From: Paenibacillus campinasensis
Lineage (GTDB): Bacteria > Bacillota > Bacilli > Paenibacillales > Paenibacillaceae
NCBI RefSeq assembly: GCF_002272015.1
Contig: NZ_NPBY01000085.1
Span: 1-50,139, forward strand
Direction: 5' to 3'
Length of the DNA stretch: 50,139 bases
Part shown: one piece after another, positions 24,064 through 32,557 of the stretch
Numbering within the stretch: the first letter of the stretch is position 1
Layout of the letters: the number at the start of each line of letters is the position of its first letter
Made by a program: the position numbers and the translations under genes
The notes under the pieces: generated by a model
Seen by the model: only the letters and a program-made list of their open reading frames with translations
Told to the model about the DNA's origin: nothing
Databases searched by the model: none

Positions 24064-24717
24064 TTGAAAGCAAAAATGCTGTGCGTGACGGCCCTGATTC
24101 TTGGGCTTTTGTTTATTTCTGTCCACCATCTGGGTTATCCCCTCGGTTACGATCTGTTCACCGGCGTGGGCATCCCGCCTTTGATTACCGCAGGGAACAC
24201 AACCTATCATCTTTCGACGATCATTGGAAGCCTATTGCTCATCATTGGCGTATATGGCACGGCCCGCCTCTTCGAGGCGCGTTATCCGAAGATCATGAGC
24301 AGGCTGATCATCGGCTGTATTGCTTATATCCTCGTATTTCCTTGGGTCTCCGGCCAGATTGTATCGCTCGTGAAATACAATACCAGCGGGTTATCCTCGG
24401 TAGCCTATTCGACAAAAGACAGCGAGTGCCGTTATCAAACGATCGAATCACGTTTAGTTGCAGATTGCATGCTCAATATATACAATTACGGAAATGAGCA
24501 TCAGATTACGATTCGTCCTGTGGACATTGGATTCGGCAGAGACCACGTTACGCTCGAGCCTAAGGAGATCACGGTGGAGCCCCATCGTCGATCGCTTGTA
24601 CCCGTCCGGTTCCAAAGCGTGAACCTGGTGGATGTGGAGGGCCGCGGCATGAAGAAGCATCCTGCCGTTGAGATTGGTCTGCACGATCATTGGAAAGTCT
24701 ACCGATATCCAGGTTGA
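24064..24717 (+). CDS. unrecognised membrane protein
   Basis: The product is about 217 residues. I recognise no family. Three hydrophobic segments lie near residues 4-22, 50-70 and 79-100. The remaining 115 residues form a soluble region with two cysteines (DSECRYQ and VADCMLN, about 15 residues apart) and beta-rich sequence (ITIRPVDIGF, VTLEPKEITVEP, LVPVRFQSVNLVDV). If this part lies outside the cell, the cysteines could form a disulphide. The TTG at 24064 has AAGGGGGA six bases upstream and fits the promoter; ATG 24076 is an alternative. A hairpin follows the stop. Confidence 0.7.
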   Translation: MKAKMLCVTALILGLLFISVHHLGYPLGYDLFTGVGIPPLITAGNTTYHLSTIIGSLLLIIGVYGTARLFEARYPKIMSRLIIGCIAYILVFPWVSGQIVSLVKYNTSGLSSVAYSTKDSECRYQTIESRLVADCMLNIYNYGNEHQITIRPVDIGFGRDHVTLEPKEITVEPHRRSLVPVRFQSVNLVDVEGRGMKKHPAVEIGLHDHWKVYRYPG

Positions 24718-24720
24718 TCA

Positions 24721-24768
24721 GAACCCGTCCGGGCTTGTCCTGTGCAAGGATTAGGCTCGGCGGGTTCC
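24721..24768 (+). terminator. long imperfect hairpin after the membrane protein
   Basis: GAACCCG (from 24721) pairs with CGGGTTC, with inner pairing between GGGCTTG-TCCT and AGGATTAGGCTC through G-T pairs and a bulge. TTTGTT follows, and this overlaps the promoter of the NUDIX gene. Confidence 0.5.
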
Positions 24769-24772
24769 GGTT

Positions 24773-24781
24773 TGTTACAAT
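24773..24781 (+). promoter_or_regulatory. extended -10 promoter of the NUDIX gene
   Basis: TGTTACAAT is an extended -10 placed 46 bp before the GTG start; I see no good -35. Confidence 0.45.
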
Positions 24782-24826
24782 AGAAGTGGTTTGTGGTTTG
24801 TTGGACGAGAAAGGGGAGGGGATGCA

Positions 24827-25300
24827 GTGAAGCCGATTCGTAATTCGGCCAAGGCGGTCATCATGGATCAGGACCGGGTTCTGCTCACCAGAAATGTGGA
24901 TCATCTGGGTGAATTTTTTCTGTTTCCGGGCGGTGGCCAGGAGAAGGGGGAGACGCTGGCGCAGGCCGTTGTCAGAGAATGTCTGGAAGAGATCGGACGG
25001 ACCGTGGCGGTCGGCGATCTGCTGCATGTGCGAGAGTATATCGGCAGCAACCATGAGTTTGCGGCAGAGGATGGCGACATCCACCAAGTCGAGTTTTATT
25101 TTGAGTGCCGCCTGACGGATCAGGGGGATTCATTTGAGGGCCATCGTCCTGATGACTATCAGGTTGGGGTCGAATGGGTCAAGCTGTCTTCCTTGGGAGA
25201 TGTTCGTATATATCCTCGTTCGCTGGTTGAACCTTTGGCGAAGAGAAGAGGTTACTCCGGCCCGGGCCCGTCCAGGGTCTATGTCGGCGATACCAATTAA
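24827..25300 (+). CDS. NUDIX hydrolase
   Basis: The product is 157 residues. The NUDIX box G-x5-E-x7-REUXEEXGU is complete: GGQEKGETLAQAV followed by VRECLEEIG, near residues 37-58. Such enzymes cleave nucleoside diphosphates linked to another group, or act as pyrophosphohydrolases; the substrate cannot be predicted. The C-terminal YPRSLVEPLAKRR is basic. GTG 24827 has GGAGG seven bases upstream. Confidence 0.88.
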   Translation: MKPIRNSAKAVIMDQDRVLLTRNVDHLGEFFLFPGGGQEKGETLAQAVVRECLEEIGRTVAVGDLLHVREYIGSNHEFAAEDGDIHQVEFYFECRLTDQGDSFEGHRPDDYQVGVEWVKLSSLGDVRIYPRSLVEPLAKRRGYSGPGPSRVYVGDTN

Positions 25301-25417
25301 CAGATCGGCAGATGCCCCTATGGCGGAGCTCTCGGCCGCTGGCTGTCGCCGAAAGGTAAAATGATGCCAATTATGAACTTTAAGCAACCATCATCAGGTG
25401 AACGGGAGGACGAGCCT

Positions 25418-25618
25418 ATGGAGCAATGGGAATACAAAACGCTGAAGTATCGAACGGGCGGTTTTTTTGGCGGCAATGTGAAAGAAGAGGACTTCGAGGA
25501 GGAGCTGAATCGCTACGGCATGGATGGCTGGGAGCTGGTATCCTGCTTTGATACGAACATGTCCGGACAGTCGCGGGATGTTATCGTGGTGTTTAAACGC
25601 AAGGTGAACTTCGGGTAG
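25418..25618 (+). CDS. DUF4177-like small protein
   Basis: The product is 66 residues from ATG 25418 (GGGAGGA seven bases upstream). The pattern WEYKTLKY at the N-terminus, then LNRYGMDGWELVSCFD and VIVVFKRK at the end, is typical of DUF4177 proteins: short, cytoplasmic, alpha/beta, unknown function. It lies 27 bases before a small membrane protein gene and upstream of popT, all on the same strand. Confidence 0.75.
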   Translation: MEQWEYKTLKYRTGGFFGGNVKEEDFEEELNRYGMDGWELVSCFDTNMSGQSRDVIVVFKRKVNFG

Positions 25619-25645
25619 CCGATGAAATTGAGATGGGGATGAACG

Positions 25646-25822
25646 ATGAATAAATACAGTTTTCTGCTCGTTGCGGTGCTTAACTTCTTGGCTGCGATCG
25701 CCTTTATCATCACTGTTGTACTGTCCGAGAAGAGCACCCATCAGTGGGGGTTCTCCCTGGTTGCCTTCATGTTCGCCGTGGGCGGAGTGGGCAATCTGGT
25801 GCTGCACTTCAAGCAGAAGTAA
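25646..25822 (+). CDS. 58-residue membrane protein
   Basis: ATG 25646, seven bases after GGGG, opens 58 codons. The peptide has two hydrophobic stretches (about 6-26 and 35-53) separated by a short polar turn SEKSTHQW, and ends in HFKQK, so it should be a two-span membrane hairpin. I recognise no family. It lies between a DUF4177 gene and the PopT-like transporter gene and could be co-transcribed with both. Confidence 0.6.
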   Translation: MNKYSFLLVAVLNFLAAIAFIITVVLSEKSTHQWGFSLVAFMFAVGGVGNLVLHFKQK

Positions 25823-25902
25823 TCGATTGGGATCATAAGACAGACGCGGTTTGACAGATGAAGTATGACTCGTACGCGAATGATGAAAGGACAAGTTAAG
25901 CG

Positions 25903-26712
25903 ATGGAATGGAAAAATATATATCGTGGGTTAGTCATGGGCATTAGCGATCTCATCCCCGGCGTCAGCGGAGGGACCATTGCGGTCGTTCTGGGGATATA
26001 TGACCGCCTGCTGGCGGCCATTAGCGGGTTCTTCAGCAAGGAGTGGAAGAAGCATCTCGGCTTTCTGATTCCGCTCGCGGTTGGCATGGGATCTGCCTTG
26101 CTGCTGCTGAGCCGGGTTATTGAGTATTTGCTGGAGCATTACTATGGACCGACACAGTTTTTCTTTATGGGACTTATTGTGGGCGTGCTGCCCTTTATTT
26201 TAAGGAAAGCGGAAGCGAGAACGCGCTTTAAGACTGTTCATATCGTCGTTCTGCTGGTGGCTGCGGGGCTGCTTGCGCTGACGGCGTTTCTGCGAACCGA
26301 TGAGGCGATCGAGCCGATCACCGCTTTGACGGGCGGTACGGCGATCCGGCTGTTCTTCTCCGGCTGGCTGGCCAGCATGGCGATGCTGCTGCCGGGCATT
26401 AGCGGCTCTTTCGTCCTGTTGATTCTGGGCGCATATTCTACGGCGATTGCTGCGCTGTCGTCCATGAACATCAGCATCATTGCCGTGATCGGCTTGGGAG
26501 CTGTTGTCGGCTTCATCGTCAGCAGCCGCCTGATCCGTTATTTGCTGGATGTGTTTCCGAGCGTGACTTATGCGGTCATTACCGGACTGATCCTCGGTTC
26601 CCTCGTTGTCATTTTCCCGGGGGTTCCTGCGGGAATCGGGCTGCTGGCAGTCAGCGCGGGCACATTTGTGGCTGGTCTCCTGATTGCCGTGCTGCTTGGC
26701 AGACGGGAATAA
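25903..26712 (+). CDS. popT: DUF368/PopT-type polyprenyl-phosphate transporter
   Basis: The product is 269 residues with eight or so membrane segments. It shows two related halves, each with a re-entrant-like motif: GISDLIPGVSGGTIAVVLGIY at the start and MLLPGISGSFVLLILGAYS in the middle, the DUF368 hallmark. DUF368 proteins (PopT) and DedA proteins (UptA) return undecaprenyl phosphate to the inner leaflet for cell-wall synthesis. AAAGGA lies about 12 bases before the ATG. Function is assigned from family knowledge. Confidence 0.88.
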   Translation: MEWKNIYRGLVMGISDLIPGVSGGTIAVVLGIYDRLLAAISGFFSKEWKKHLGFLIPLAVGMGSALLLLSRVIEYLLEHYYGPTQFFFMGLIVGVLPFILRKAEARTRFKTVHIVVLLVAAGLLALTAFLRTDEAIEPITALTGGTAIRLFFSGWLASMAMLLPGISGSFVLLILGAYSTAIAALSSMNISIIAVIGLGAVVGFIVSSRLIRYLLDVFPSVTYAVITGLILGSLVVIFPGVPAGIGLLAVSAGTFVAGLLIAVLLGRRE

Positions 26713-26845
26713 CGTGAGACAGATCTTTTTCTTGGGGGCACGGGTGCCGTCCTGGGAAACCTGACAAGAGGGGATATACCCCCGTTCAGGTGAACAGGCG
26801 GTCTTCAGGCCCCTTATTTATATTTCCTTCCGGCCTCTTGCTCCT

Positions 26846-26867
26846 GCATGGGGCAGCCCATACATGC
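26846..26867. other. hairpin between convergent popT and response regulator genes
   Basis: GCATG-GGG (26846-26853) pairs with CCC-CATGC with internal loops. It may help termination of the convergent transcripts, but neither strand has a proper T-run. A palindrome GTTCA-GG-TGAAC lies nearby at 26784-26795. Confidence 0.3.
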
Positions 26868-26885
26868 TTTGATGCGGGATGCGGG

Positions 26886-27491
26886 TCAGATCCAGCCTCT
26901 TTCCTCTGCGATGGCAATGGCCTCGATCCGGTTCTTGGCACCGAGCTTGCCCAAGATTTCGGACATGTAGTTGCGGACGGTGCCATAAGACAGATGCAGC
27001 CTCCCCGCAATGTCCATGGAGCTGCTGCCTTCGGCGGCTAGACGGAGAATTTCCTGCTCGCGCTCGGTGAGCGGATTCGGCTCCCGGATCGTGCCGAAGA
27101 CCAGTTCGGGAGAGACTTCGCGCCGCCCCTCCATCACGCGCCGGATCGCTTCGGCAAGGCGGTCGCTAGGCTCATCCTTGAGTAAATATCCTTGCACGCC
27201 AGCCTGCACGGCGCGTTCAAAATACCCCGGTCTGGCAAAGGTCGTCAAAATAATGACGCGGCAGGGGCTTCCGAGCTTCACGAGCTCTTCGGCGACGTCC
27301 AGGCCGCTAAGCACCGGCATTTCGATATCAAGCAGGCAGACATCCGGCTGCAAGGCGCCGATCTGGCGCAGCGCTTCCTCTCCGTTGCCGGCTTGCCCGA
27401 CTACCTGAATATCCTCTTCAAAATTGAGCAGCGCGGCCAGCGCGCCGCGAAGCATGCTCTGATCCTCGGCAATCAGTACTTTAATCGCCAT
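26886..27491 (-). CDS. NarL/DesR-type response regulator
   Basis: The product is 201 residues. The receiver domain has EDQ near residues 9-11, the phospho-acceptor Asp55 in CLLDIEMP, and the conserved Thr and Lys in ILTTFAR and LLKDEPS. A LuxR-type helix-turn-helix follows (TEREQEILRLAAEG and SYGTVRNYMSEIL). The start ATG lies nine bases after AAGGAGG, within the end of the kinase gene, which overlaps by 11 bases. It should be phosphorylated by that kinase and probably controls the ABC exporter genes upstream in the same operon. The layout resembles Bacillus subtilis yvfRSTU. Confidence 0.9.
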   Translation of the reverse strand: MAIKVLIAEDQSMLRGALAALLNFEEDIQVVGQAGNGEEALRQIGALQPDVCLLDIEMPVLSGLDVAEELVKLGSPCRVIILTTFARPGYFERAVQAGVQGYLLKDEPSDRLAEAIRRVMEGRREVSPELVFGTIREPNPLTEREQEILRLAAEGSSSMDIAGRLHLSYGTVRNYMSEILGKLGAKNRIEAIAIAEERGWI

Positions 27492-28638
27492 CCGGTGAAT
27501 CCTCCTTCCGGCTCTTGATGACAATCGGAACGCGTATCGTCAGCTTCGTTCCGCCATGGCTTTCTATGTCCAGCGTGCCACCGATCAGCGCGAGCCGTTC
27601 GGTCATGCCCCGAAGCCCGTTTTTCTCGGGGGCATCGTAACCTGCCTGCAAGCCGGCGCCATCGTCTTCAATGCTCAGCAGCCAATCGGTGCTGCCGGTT
27701 TCCATGGTGACAGTACAGGTGCGCGCCTGGCTATGCTTGACCACGTTGGTGACGGCTTCGCGCAGGCATAGGCTCATAATATTCTGGGCCAAATCGGATA
27801 TGCCGGCTAGACGCGGATGGCCATGGCAGATCAGCTCAATACCTGCGCTGTTCAGAATGACGCGGGCCTCCTGCAGCTCCCCCGCCAGCGTGGCCGTCCG
27901 CATCTCGGAGACCAGCTCCCTGACCTGCCTCAAGGCGGAACGCGAAGTATTGTGGATTTCGCGGGCCTCCAGCTTGGCCTGCTCGGCGTCGGTATCAACC
28001 AGCTTCTCGATAAGCTGGCTCTTTAACGTAATCAGGGATAGCGTATGTCCAAGCGTATCATGCAAGTCCCGGGCGATTCGCATGCGCTCCTCCCCCTTGA
28101 TCAGACTGCGGATTTGCTCGTTGGCCTGGGCCAGTTCCTTCTCAAGCTGCTGCCGCCGGTATAATGATCGAATCCCGAACGGAGCCATCACCATAATGAG
28201 GAGGAAAGGAATCATGAAAATAAGCTCCCTCCAACCTAACGTATGGGCGTGTTTGATCAGAGGGGCGCTCTGCACCAGGGTAAAGAGCGCGAGGGCGATG
28301 GTAAAATTGCGCCGGTCCGTATACCAGCCGATGAAATTGGCGGTGAAGAAGCCCATATACATATAGCTTGGATGGTACCACATGCAGAGAATGAAGATGA
28401 TGGACATCTGAATTCCGAGCCATGTGAAGAAGCGCGGCTCCCCTTCAGCAAAGTACAGCTGGCGGTAGGTGAAGGTGAACAGGGCGATAAGGCCATAGCC
28501 GACGGCCATTTTCGTTCCGGATTCACTCAGCATATTAATAATAGGAAGCACCAGGTAGATGAGCCACAGGTAAGGGAACCATCCGATCTCTGCCGGGAAA
28601 ATCGCAAAGCGGCGTTTGCCTGTCTTCACACGCTTCAT
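27481..28638 (-). CDS. DesK-type sensor histidine kinase
   Basis: The product is 385 residues from the ATG at 28638, about seven bases after AAAGGAT. Five or so membrane segments in the first 155 residues form the sensor, with very short loops, so it probably reads a membrane property or a transporter. A coiled-coil linker (RRQQLEKELAQANEQIRSL) leads to the phospho-acceptor His193 in ARDLHDTLGH (HisKA_3). The ATPase domain has LREAVTNVVKHSQA and DDGAGL. It follows the permease by 13 bases. Confidence 0.9.
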   Translation of the reverse strand: MKRVKTGKRRFAIFPAEIGWFPYLWLIYLVLPIINMLSESGTKMAVGYGLIALFTFTYRQLYFAEGEPRFFTWLGIQMSIIFILCMWYHPSYMYMGFFTANFIGWYTDRRNFTIALALFTLVQSAPLIKHAHTLGWRELIFMIPFLLIMVMAPFGIRSLYRRQQLEKELAQANEQIRSLIKGEERMRIARDLHDTLGHTLSLITLKSQLIEKLVDTDAEQAKLEAREIHNTSRSALRQVRELVSEMRTATLAGELQEARVILNSAGIELICHGHPRLAGISDLAQNIMSLCLREAVTNVVKHSQARTCTVTMETGSTDWLLSIEDDGAGLQAGYDAPEKNGLRGMTERLALIGGTLDIESHGGTKLTIRVPIVIKSRKEDSPDGD

Positions 28639-28651
28639 GTACACCATCCTT

Positions 28652-29401
28652 TTATGCAGCTTGTTGTTTTTTGCGAATATAGGTGGATAGTAACATAAAT
28701 ACGGCAAAATATCCTGTCAAAACAACGATATGCTCCCATCCTGGCGCTTCAGCGCGGGTGATCGCCCACGCTCCGCTCCCGAAGTGGTAGGAGGGCATCC
28801 ATTGCCCGATGGCCTGCATGAAGGATGGCATGGCCTCCATCGGGAACCACAGTCCGCCGGTCAGGGCGAGCCCGAGATACATGCCGTTGCTGACGCCGCT
28901 GGCGGTCTCCACACGCTTCATCAATCCGATCAGCGCTCCGATCGCCAGAAACGGCGCCGAGGCAAGCAGAATCCATAAGCCGCTGGACAGCCACTGCCAC
29001 ATGGCCATCGATACACCGTTGATCAGGTATCCTGCCGTGAAAATGACGATAATGCTCAGCAGATGCATCACGGTCTGTACAAACATTTTGGCAATAAAAT
29101 AGACGGATCCCGGCAGCGGGGTTACCCGCATATAGATAGCCCAGCCCTGCGCCCGCTCCTGCACAAGCGGAATGCCAAGGTTCATGATGGCGGTCCCCAT
29201 CACGCTGAACACGGTCATCGACATCAGATAATGGGCCTGCCATATTCCTGCATCCATGGCGTCTGTGCCAGTCACCAGCCGGGTGAAGATGACATAGAAC
29301 GCGATCGGCATGGTCAGGGACCAGAAAATATAGTACGGATTGCGGACCATACGCAGTAATTCGAACCTGCATTGCAAGCGGATAAGTCTCCAGTTGTTCA
29401 T
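28652..29401 (-). CDS. ABC-2 type exporter permease
   Basis: The product is 249 residues with six predicted membrane segments. The N-terminal QCRFELLRMVRNPYYIFWSLTM is a typical ABC-2 amphipathic start, and NLGIPLVQERAQGWAIYMRVTPLP is the characteristic loop coupling to the ATPase. Its ATG follows the ATPase stop directly (TGAATG), indicating translational coupling. Substrate unknown; possible roles are export of an antimicrobial compound or lipid. Confidence 0.88.
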   Translation of the reverse strand: MNNWRLIRLQCRFELLRMVRNPYYIFWSLTMPIAFYVIFTRLVTGTDAMDAGIWQAHYLMSMTVFSVMGTAIMNLGIPLVQERAQGWAIYMRVTPLPGSVYFIAKMFVQTVMHLLSIIVIFTAGYLINGVSMAMWQWLSSGLWILLASAPFLAIGALIGLMKRVETASGVSNGMYLGLALTGGLWFPMEAMPSFMQAIGQWMPSYHFGSGAWAITRAEAPGWEHIVVLTGYFAVFMLLSTYIRKKQQAA

Positions 29402-30328
29402 TCAGTTCGCCTCCTCCAGTTCCGTTGTCAATTGGCTGAACGCTTCGTCAAGACTGCCCTGCTCGATGCGGATATCACGCATGCCGACGCCTTCCCGGTA
29501 CAAGACGGACAGCGTGCCGTCCGTATCGTCCGTCACGATATGTATCCGGCCATCCTCGACGAACAGGTCGGTTATGCCGAGGGTATGCGGCAGGAGCTCC
29601 CGAATCGATTCAGGCTTTTGATCGGAGATGAACGATAAGGCGCGCCGGGTCAGTCTGGCCTTGATATCTTTCGGATCGCCATCCGCGATAACCCTTCCTT
29701 GATTAAAGAGCAGCACGCGCTCGGCAATATCATCAGCTTCCTGCAGATAGTGGGTCGTAAACAGAATCGTCTTGCCCCGCTCGGCCAGCTGCTTTGCAGT
29801 GTTCCAGAATGTCCTGCGCGCGGTTGTATCCAGCCCGACTGTCGGTTCATCAAAGAACAGCAGCTCCGGATTGCCGGCGATGGCGAGGGCAAAGATCAGC
29901 TTGCGCTTTTGGCCGCCGGACATTTTGACGGCCCACTGCTTCAGCTCTTCCGGCGTCAGTCCGGACAGGCGGACGATCTCATCCATCGGCAGAGGGTTCG
30001 GATAATAGCCCCGGATGAGCTGGATGACTTCCCGTGTGCGGAGACCGTCCATCACACTGACCTCCTGCAGCATGGCGCCAATCTGCTGGCGGACCTCGAG
30101 ACTCCTTGGGTTCTGGCCGAGCAGGAGCACCTCGCCTTCGCTCGGGCTTGCAAGGCCGAGCATCATCGAGATGGCGGTGGATTTTCCGGCGCCGTTGGGC
30201 CCGAGAATGGCGGTGATCGATCCGCGATGGATGGTGAAGGAAACTTGATCCACCGCTCTTTTGCCGCCGAACGTTTTGGTGACTTGCTTCAGCTCGGCGA
30301 CCGGATCGCCGGGTTGCTGCTTGATCAT
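29402..30328 (-). CDS. ABC exporter ATP-binding protein
   Basis: The product is 308 residues from ATG 30328. It has Walker A GPNGAGKST, the signature MSGGQKRKL, Walker B LLFFDEPTVGLD, and a switch histidine in LFTTHYLQEAD. A C-terminal region of about 90 residues is typical of drug or lipid exporters of the ABC-2 class. It is the first gene of the minus-strand operon, with GGGGCG eight bases upstream of the start. It pairs with the following permease. Confidence 0.92.
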   Translation of the reverse strand: MIKQQPGDPVAELKQVTKTFGGKRAVDQVSFTIHRGSITAILGPNGAGKSTAISMMLGLASPSEGEVLLLGQNPRSLEVRQQIGAMLQEVSVMDGLRTREVIQLIRGYYPNPLPMDEIVRLSGLTPEELKQWAVKMSGGQKRKLIFALAIAGNPELLFFDEPTVGLDTTARRTFWNTAKQLAERGKTILFTTHYLQEADDIAERVLLFNQGRVIADGDPKDIKARLTRRALSFISDQKPESIRELLPHTLGITDLFVEDGRIHIVTDDTDGTLSVLYREGVGMRDIRIEQGSLDEAFSQLTTELEEAN

Positions 30329-30420
30329 GGACAACGCCCCTTTTCGCATTAGGTGTTTGATGGCTCTATCATAACGGGGCAGCCAGCGGCCGTGTTAGTA
30401 AAGGATGTCACCGGTTTGGG

Positions 30421-30434
30421 ATGACTTTTGTCAT
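30421..30434. promoter_or_regulatory. candidate operator ATGAC-N4-GTCAT
   Basis: A perfect 5-bp inverted repeat, ATGAC-TTTT-GTCAT, lies 93 bp upstream of the ABC ATPase start and about 90 bp from the glcK promoter on the other side. NarL/DesR-type regulators bind such short dyads, so it may be the site of the response regulator at 26886, allowing control of its own operon. Confidence 0.45.
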
Positions 30435-30521
30435 GCGCGGGTCTTGTTATGGATGATCGCAGGGCGGTTTCGCGCAGCTCTGGAAAGGCTTCACGGTCCT
30501 TGGCAGGTGTGAGGCCTTCTC

Positions 30522-30550
30522 TTGACCGAAAGTGTGGCTTCAATTATAGT
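30522..30550 (+). promoter_or_regulatory. sigma-A promoter of glcK
   Basis: TTGACC (30522-30527) and TATAGT (30545-30550) are exactly 17 bp apart, 75 bp before the glcK ATG. Confidence 0.75.
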
Positions 30551-30624
30551 GGGTACAGTAGGAGCAACATGAATCATGCAGCAGTCATATATCAATTAAT
30601 AGAAGGAAAAAGGTGGCTTGTAAC

Positions 30625-31572
30625 ATGTCTGAAAACATCTACGTCGGTGTCGATTTGGGCGGAACAGCGATTAAGGTTGGAATTTGCAACGAAGAAGGAC
30701 ATCTCCTGCATAAGTACGAGGGGCCGACGGAAACGGCAAAAGGCGTTGACACGGTAATAGGCAACATTGAAAAGTACGTGCGTCATATCGTGGAGGAGTC
30801 TCCGTACAGCTGGGATCAGCTCGCAGGTGTAGGCGCTGGATTCGCCGGCTTTATGAACATTCGTGAAGGCATCATTATTCTGGCACCGAATGTAGGGTTT
30901 AAGGATGTGCCGATTCGCGCTCTGCTCGAAGAGCGTCTGGGCAAGCCCGTGAAGATAGACAACGATGCCAACGTGGCGGCGCTTGGCGAGGCTTGGAGCG
31001 GTGCGGGCCGCGGCATCGAGAACTGTGTGTGCTACACGCTGGGAACCGGCGTGGGCGGCGGTATCATCATTAACGGCAAAATTTATCAAGGCGGCGGAAT
31101 GGCCGGCGAGCTCGGCCATATTACGGTTGTTCCTGATCTGGAAGCAATCCAGTGCGGCTGCGGCAAGATGGGCTGCCTCGAAACCGTTTCCTCTGCTACA
31201 GGCATCATCCGTATGGCGAAGGATGCCGTTGCGCGCGGAGATCGCACGTCCCTGTCCCTGGTGGAGAACATCGCGGCGAAGGAAGTGTTCGACGCAGCCA
31301 AGGCCGGAGACGAAGTGGCGCTTCGCATCGTGAAGCGGGCCGCTTATTATCTTGGCAAGTCGATGGCTACGGTGGCAGCAGTGCTGAATCCTGAGGTGTT
31401 TATTATTGGCGGCGGCGTATCCAAGGCCGGTGATATTCTGTTTGACGAAGTACGGGCGGTGTTTGCCAAGTTGGCGCCGGAGCCGCTGCAGCGCGGCGTT
31501 AGCATCGTGCCTGCGGAGCTGGGCAATGATGCCGGAGTTGTTGGCGCAGCGGGTCTGCTTCTGCGTTCGTAG
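30625..31572 (+). CDS. glcK: ROK-family glucokinase
   Basis: The product is 315 residues. It phosphorylates glucose to glucose-6-phosphate with ATP. Motifs are the phosphate-binding VGVDLGGTAIKVG at the N-terminus, the catalytic NDANVAALGEAW region, the GTGVGGGIIINGKIY and GELGHIT segments, and the ROK zinc signature CGCGKMGCLE (about residues 176-185). The ATG is preceded by AAAAGGTGG. It lies just ahead of rapZ-yvcK-whiA-crh and may be co-transcribed with them, since I see no terminator in the 58-bp gap. Confidence 0.94.
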   Translation: MSENIYVGVDLGGTAIKVGICNEEGHLLHKYEGPTETAKGVDTVIGNIEKYVRHIVEESPYSWDQLAGVGAGFAGFMNIREGIIILAPNVGFKDVPIRALLEERLGKPVKIDNDANVAALGEAWSGAGRGIENCVCYTLGTGVGGGIIINGKIYQGGGMAGELGHITVVPDLEAIQCGCGKMGCLETVSSATGIIRMAKDAVARGDRTSLSLVENIAAKEVFDAAKAGDEVALRIVKRAAYYLGKSMATVAAVLNPEVFIIGGGVSKAGDILFDEVRAVFAKLAPEPLQRGVSIVPAELGNDAGVVGAAGLLLRS

Positions 31573-31630
31573 GTTTGTTATTTTCCGATCTGCCGCTTGA
31601 TTATATATTCAATCGAGGGAGGGGAAGCTG

Positions 31631-32539
31631 ATGCTGGAAGCAGCCGATCGAGGCAGCGACACATCAACCATGGCCACCCTGATCATCATTACCGGGATGT
31701 CGGGTGCAGGGAAGACTTTAGCGGTGCAAAGTCTGGAGGACCTCGGATTTTTTTGCGTGGATAACCTGCCTCCGGTGCTCATTCCGAAATTCGCGGAGCT
31801 GATCGATCAATCGAAAGGCAAGATTGGCAAGGTCGCTTTGGTCATCGACCTGCGGGGCCGTGAATTCTTCACTGCATTGTCCGAATCGTTGAATTATATT
31901 AAGGATCATTTCACGATTCGGTGTGAAATTCTGTTCCTCGACGCAACCGATTCGGTGCTGGTTCAACGCTACAAGGAGAGCCGGCGCCGCCATCCCCTTG
32001 CTCCGGAAGGCATGCCGCTGGATGGCATCCGTCTGGAGCGCAAAATGCTGGATGAACTGAAAAACTCGGCGACTCAGGTCATCGATACAAGCCATATGAA
32101 GCCGCTGAAATTGAAGGAGAAGATCATCTCCCGCTTTACACATCTGGAGACCAGTATGCTGTCGGTCAACATTACGTCTTTTGGATTTAAATACGGAATC
32201 CCGATTGACGCCGACCTGATCTTTGACGTGCGTTTTCTGCCTAATCCGCATTATGTGGAGCAGCTGCGCCCGAACACCGGACAGAACAGCGACGTATATG
32301 ATTATGTCATGAAGTGGCCGGAGACGCAGACGTTTCTGACGAAACTGCTGGATATGCTGCATTTTCTTATTCCGCAGTATCGCAAGGAGGGCAAGAGCCA
32401 GGTTATTATCGGGATCGGCTGCACGGGCGGCAAGCACCGTTCGGTGGCGATTGCGGAATATCTTGGCAAGATGCTGGGTGCCAGCGAAACGGAAGCGGTG
32501 TCGGTAAGCCATCGTGATTCTGACCGGGATCGGCATTAA
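31631..32539 (+). CDS. rapZ: nucleotide-binding protein RapZ/YvcJ
   Basis: The product is 302 residues with Walker A GMSGAGKT (22-29), LEDLGFFCVDNLPP typical of this family, and the C-terminal domain with IGIGCTGGKHRSV. Bacillus subtilis YvcJ binds and hydrolyses nucleotides and affects competence; in Escherichia coli, RapZ guides decay of the GlmZ RNA to tune glucosamine-6-phosphate synthesis. The first 13 residues are extra relative to YvcJ; Met14 is an alternative start, but the ATG at 31631 has GAGGGAGGGGA upstream. Confidence 0.94.
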   Translation: MLEAADRGSDTSTMATLIIITGMSGAGKTLAVQSLEDLGFFCVDNLPPVLIPKFAELIDQSKGKIGKVALVIDLRGREFFTALSESLNYIKDHFTIRCEILFLDATDSVLVQRYKESRRRHPLAPEGMPLDGIRLERKMLDELKNSATQVIDTSHMKPLKLKEKIISRFTHLETSMLSVNITSFGFKYGIPIDADLIFDVRFLPNPHYVEQLRPNTGQNSDVYDYVMKWPETQTFLTKLLDMLHFLIPQYRKEGKSQVIIGIGCTGGKHRSVAIAEYLGKMLGASETEAVSVSHRDSDRDRH

Positions 32540-32557
32540 TTAGGGGAAGTGATAAAC

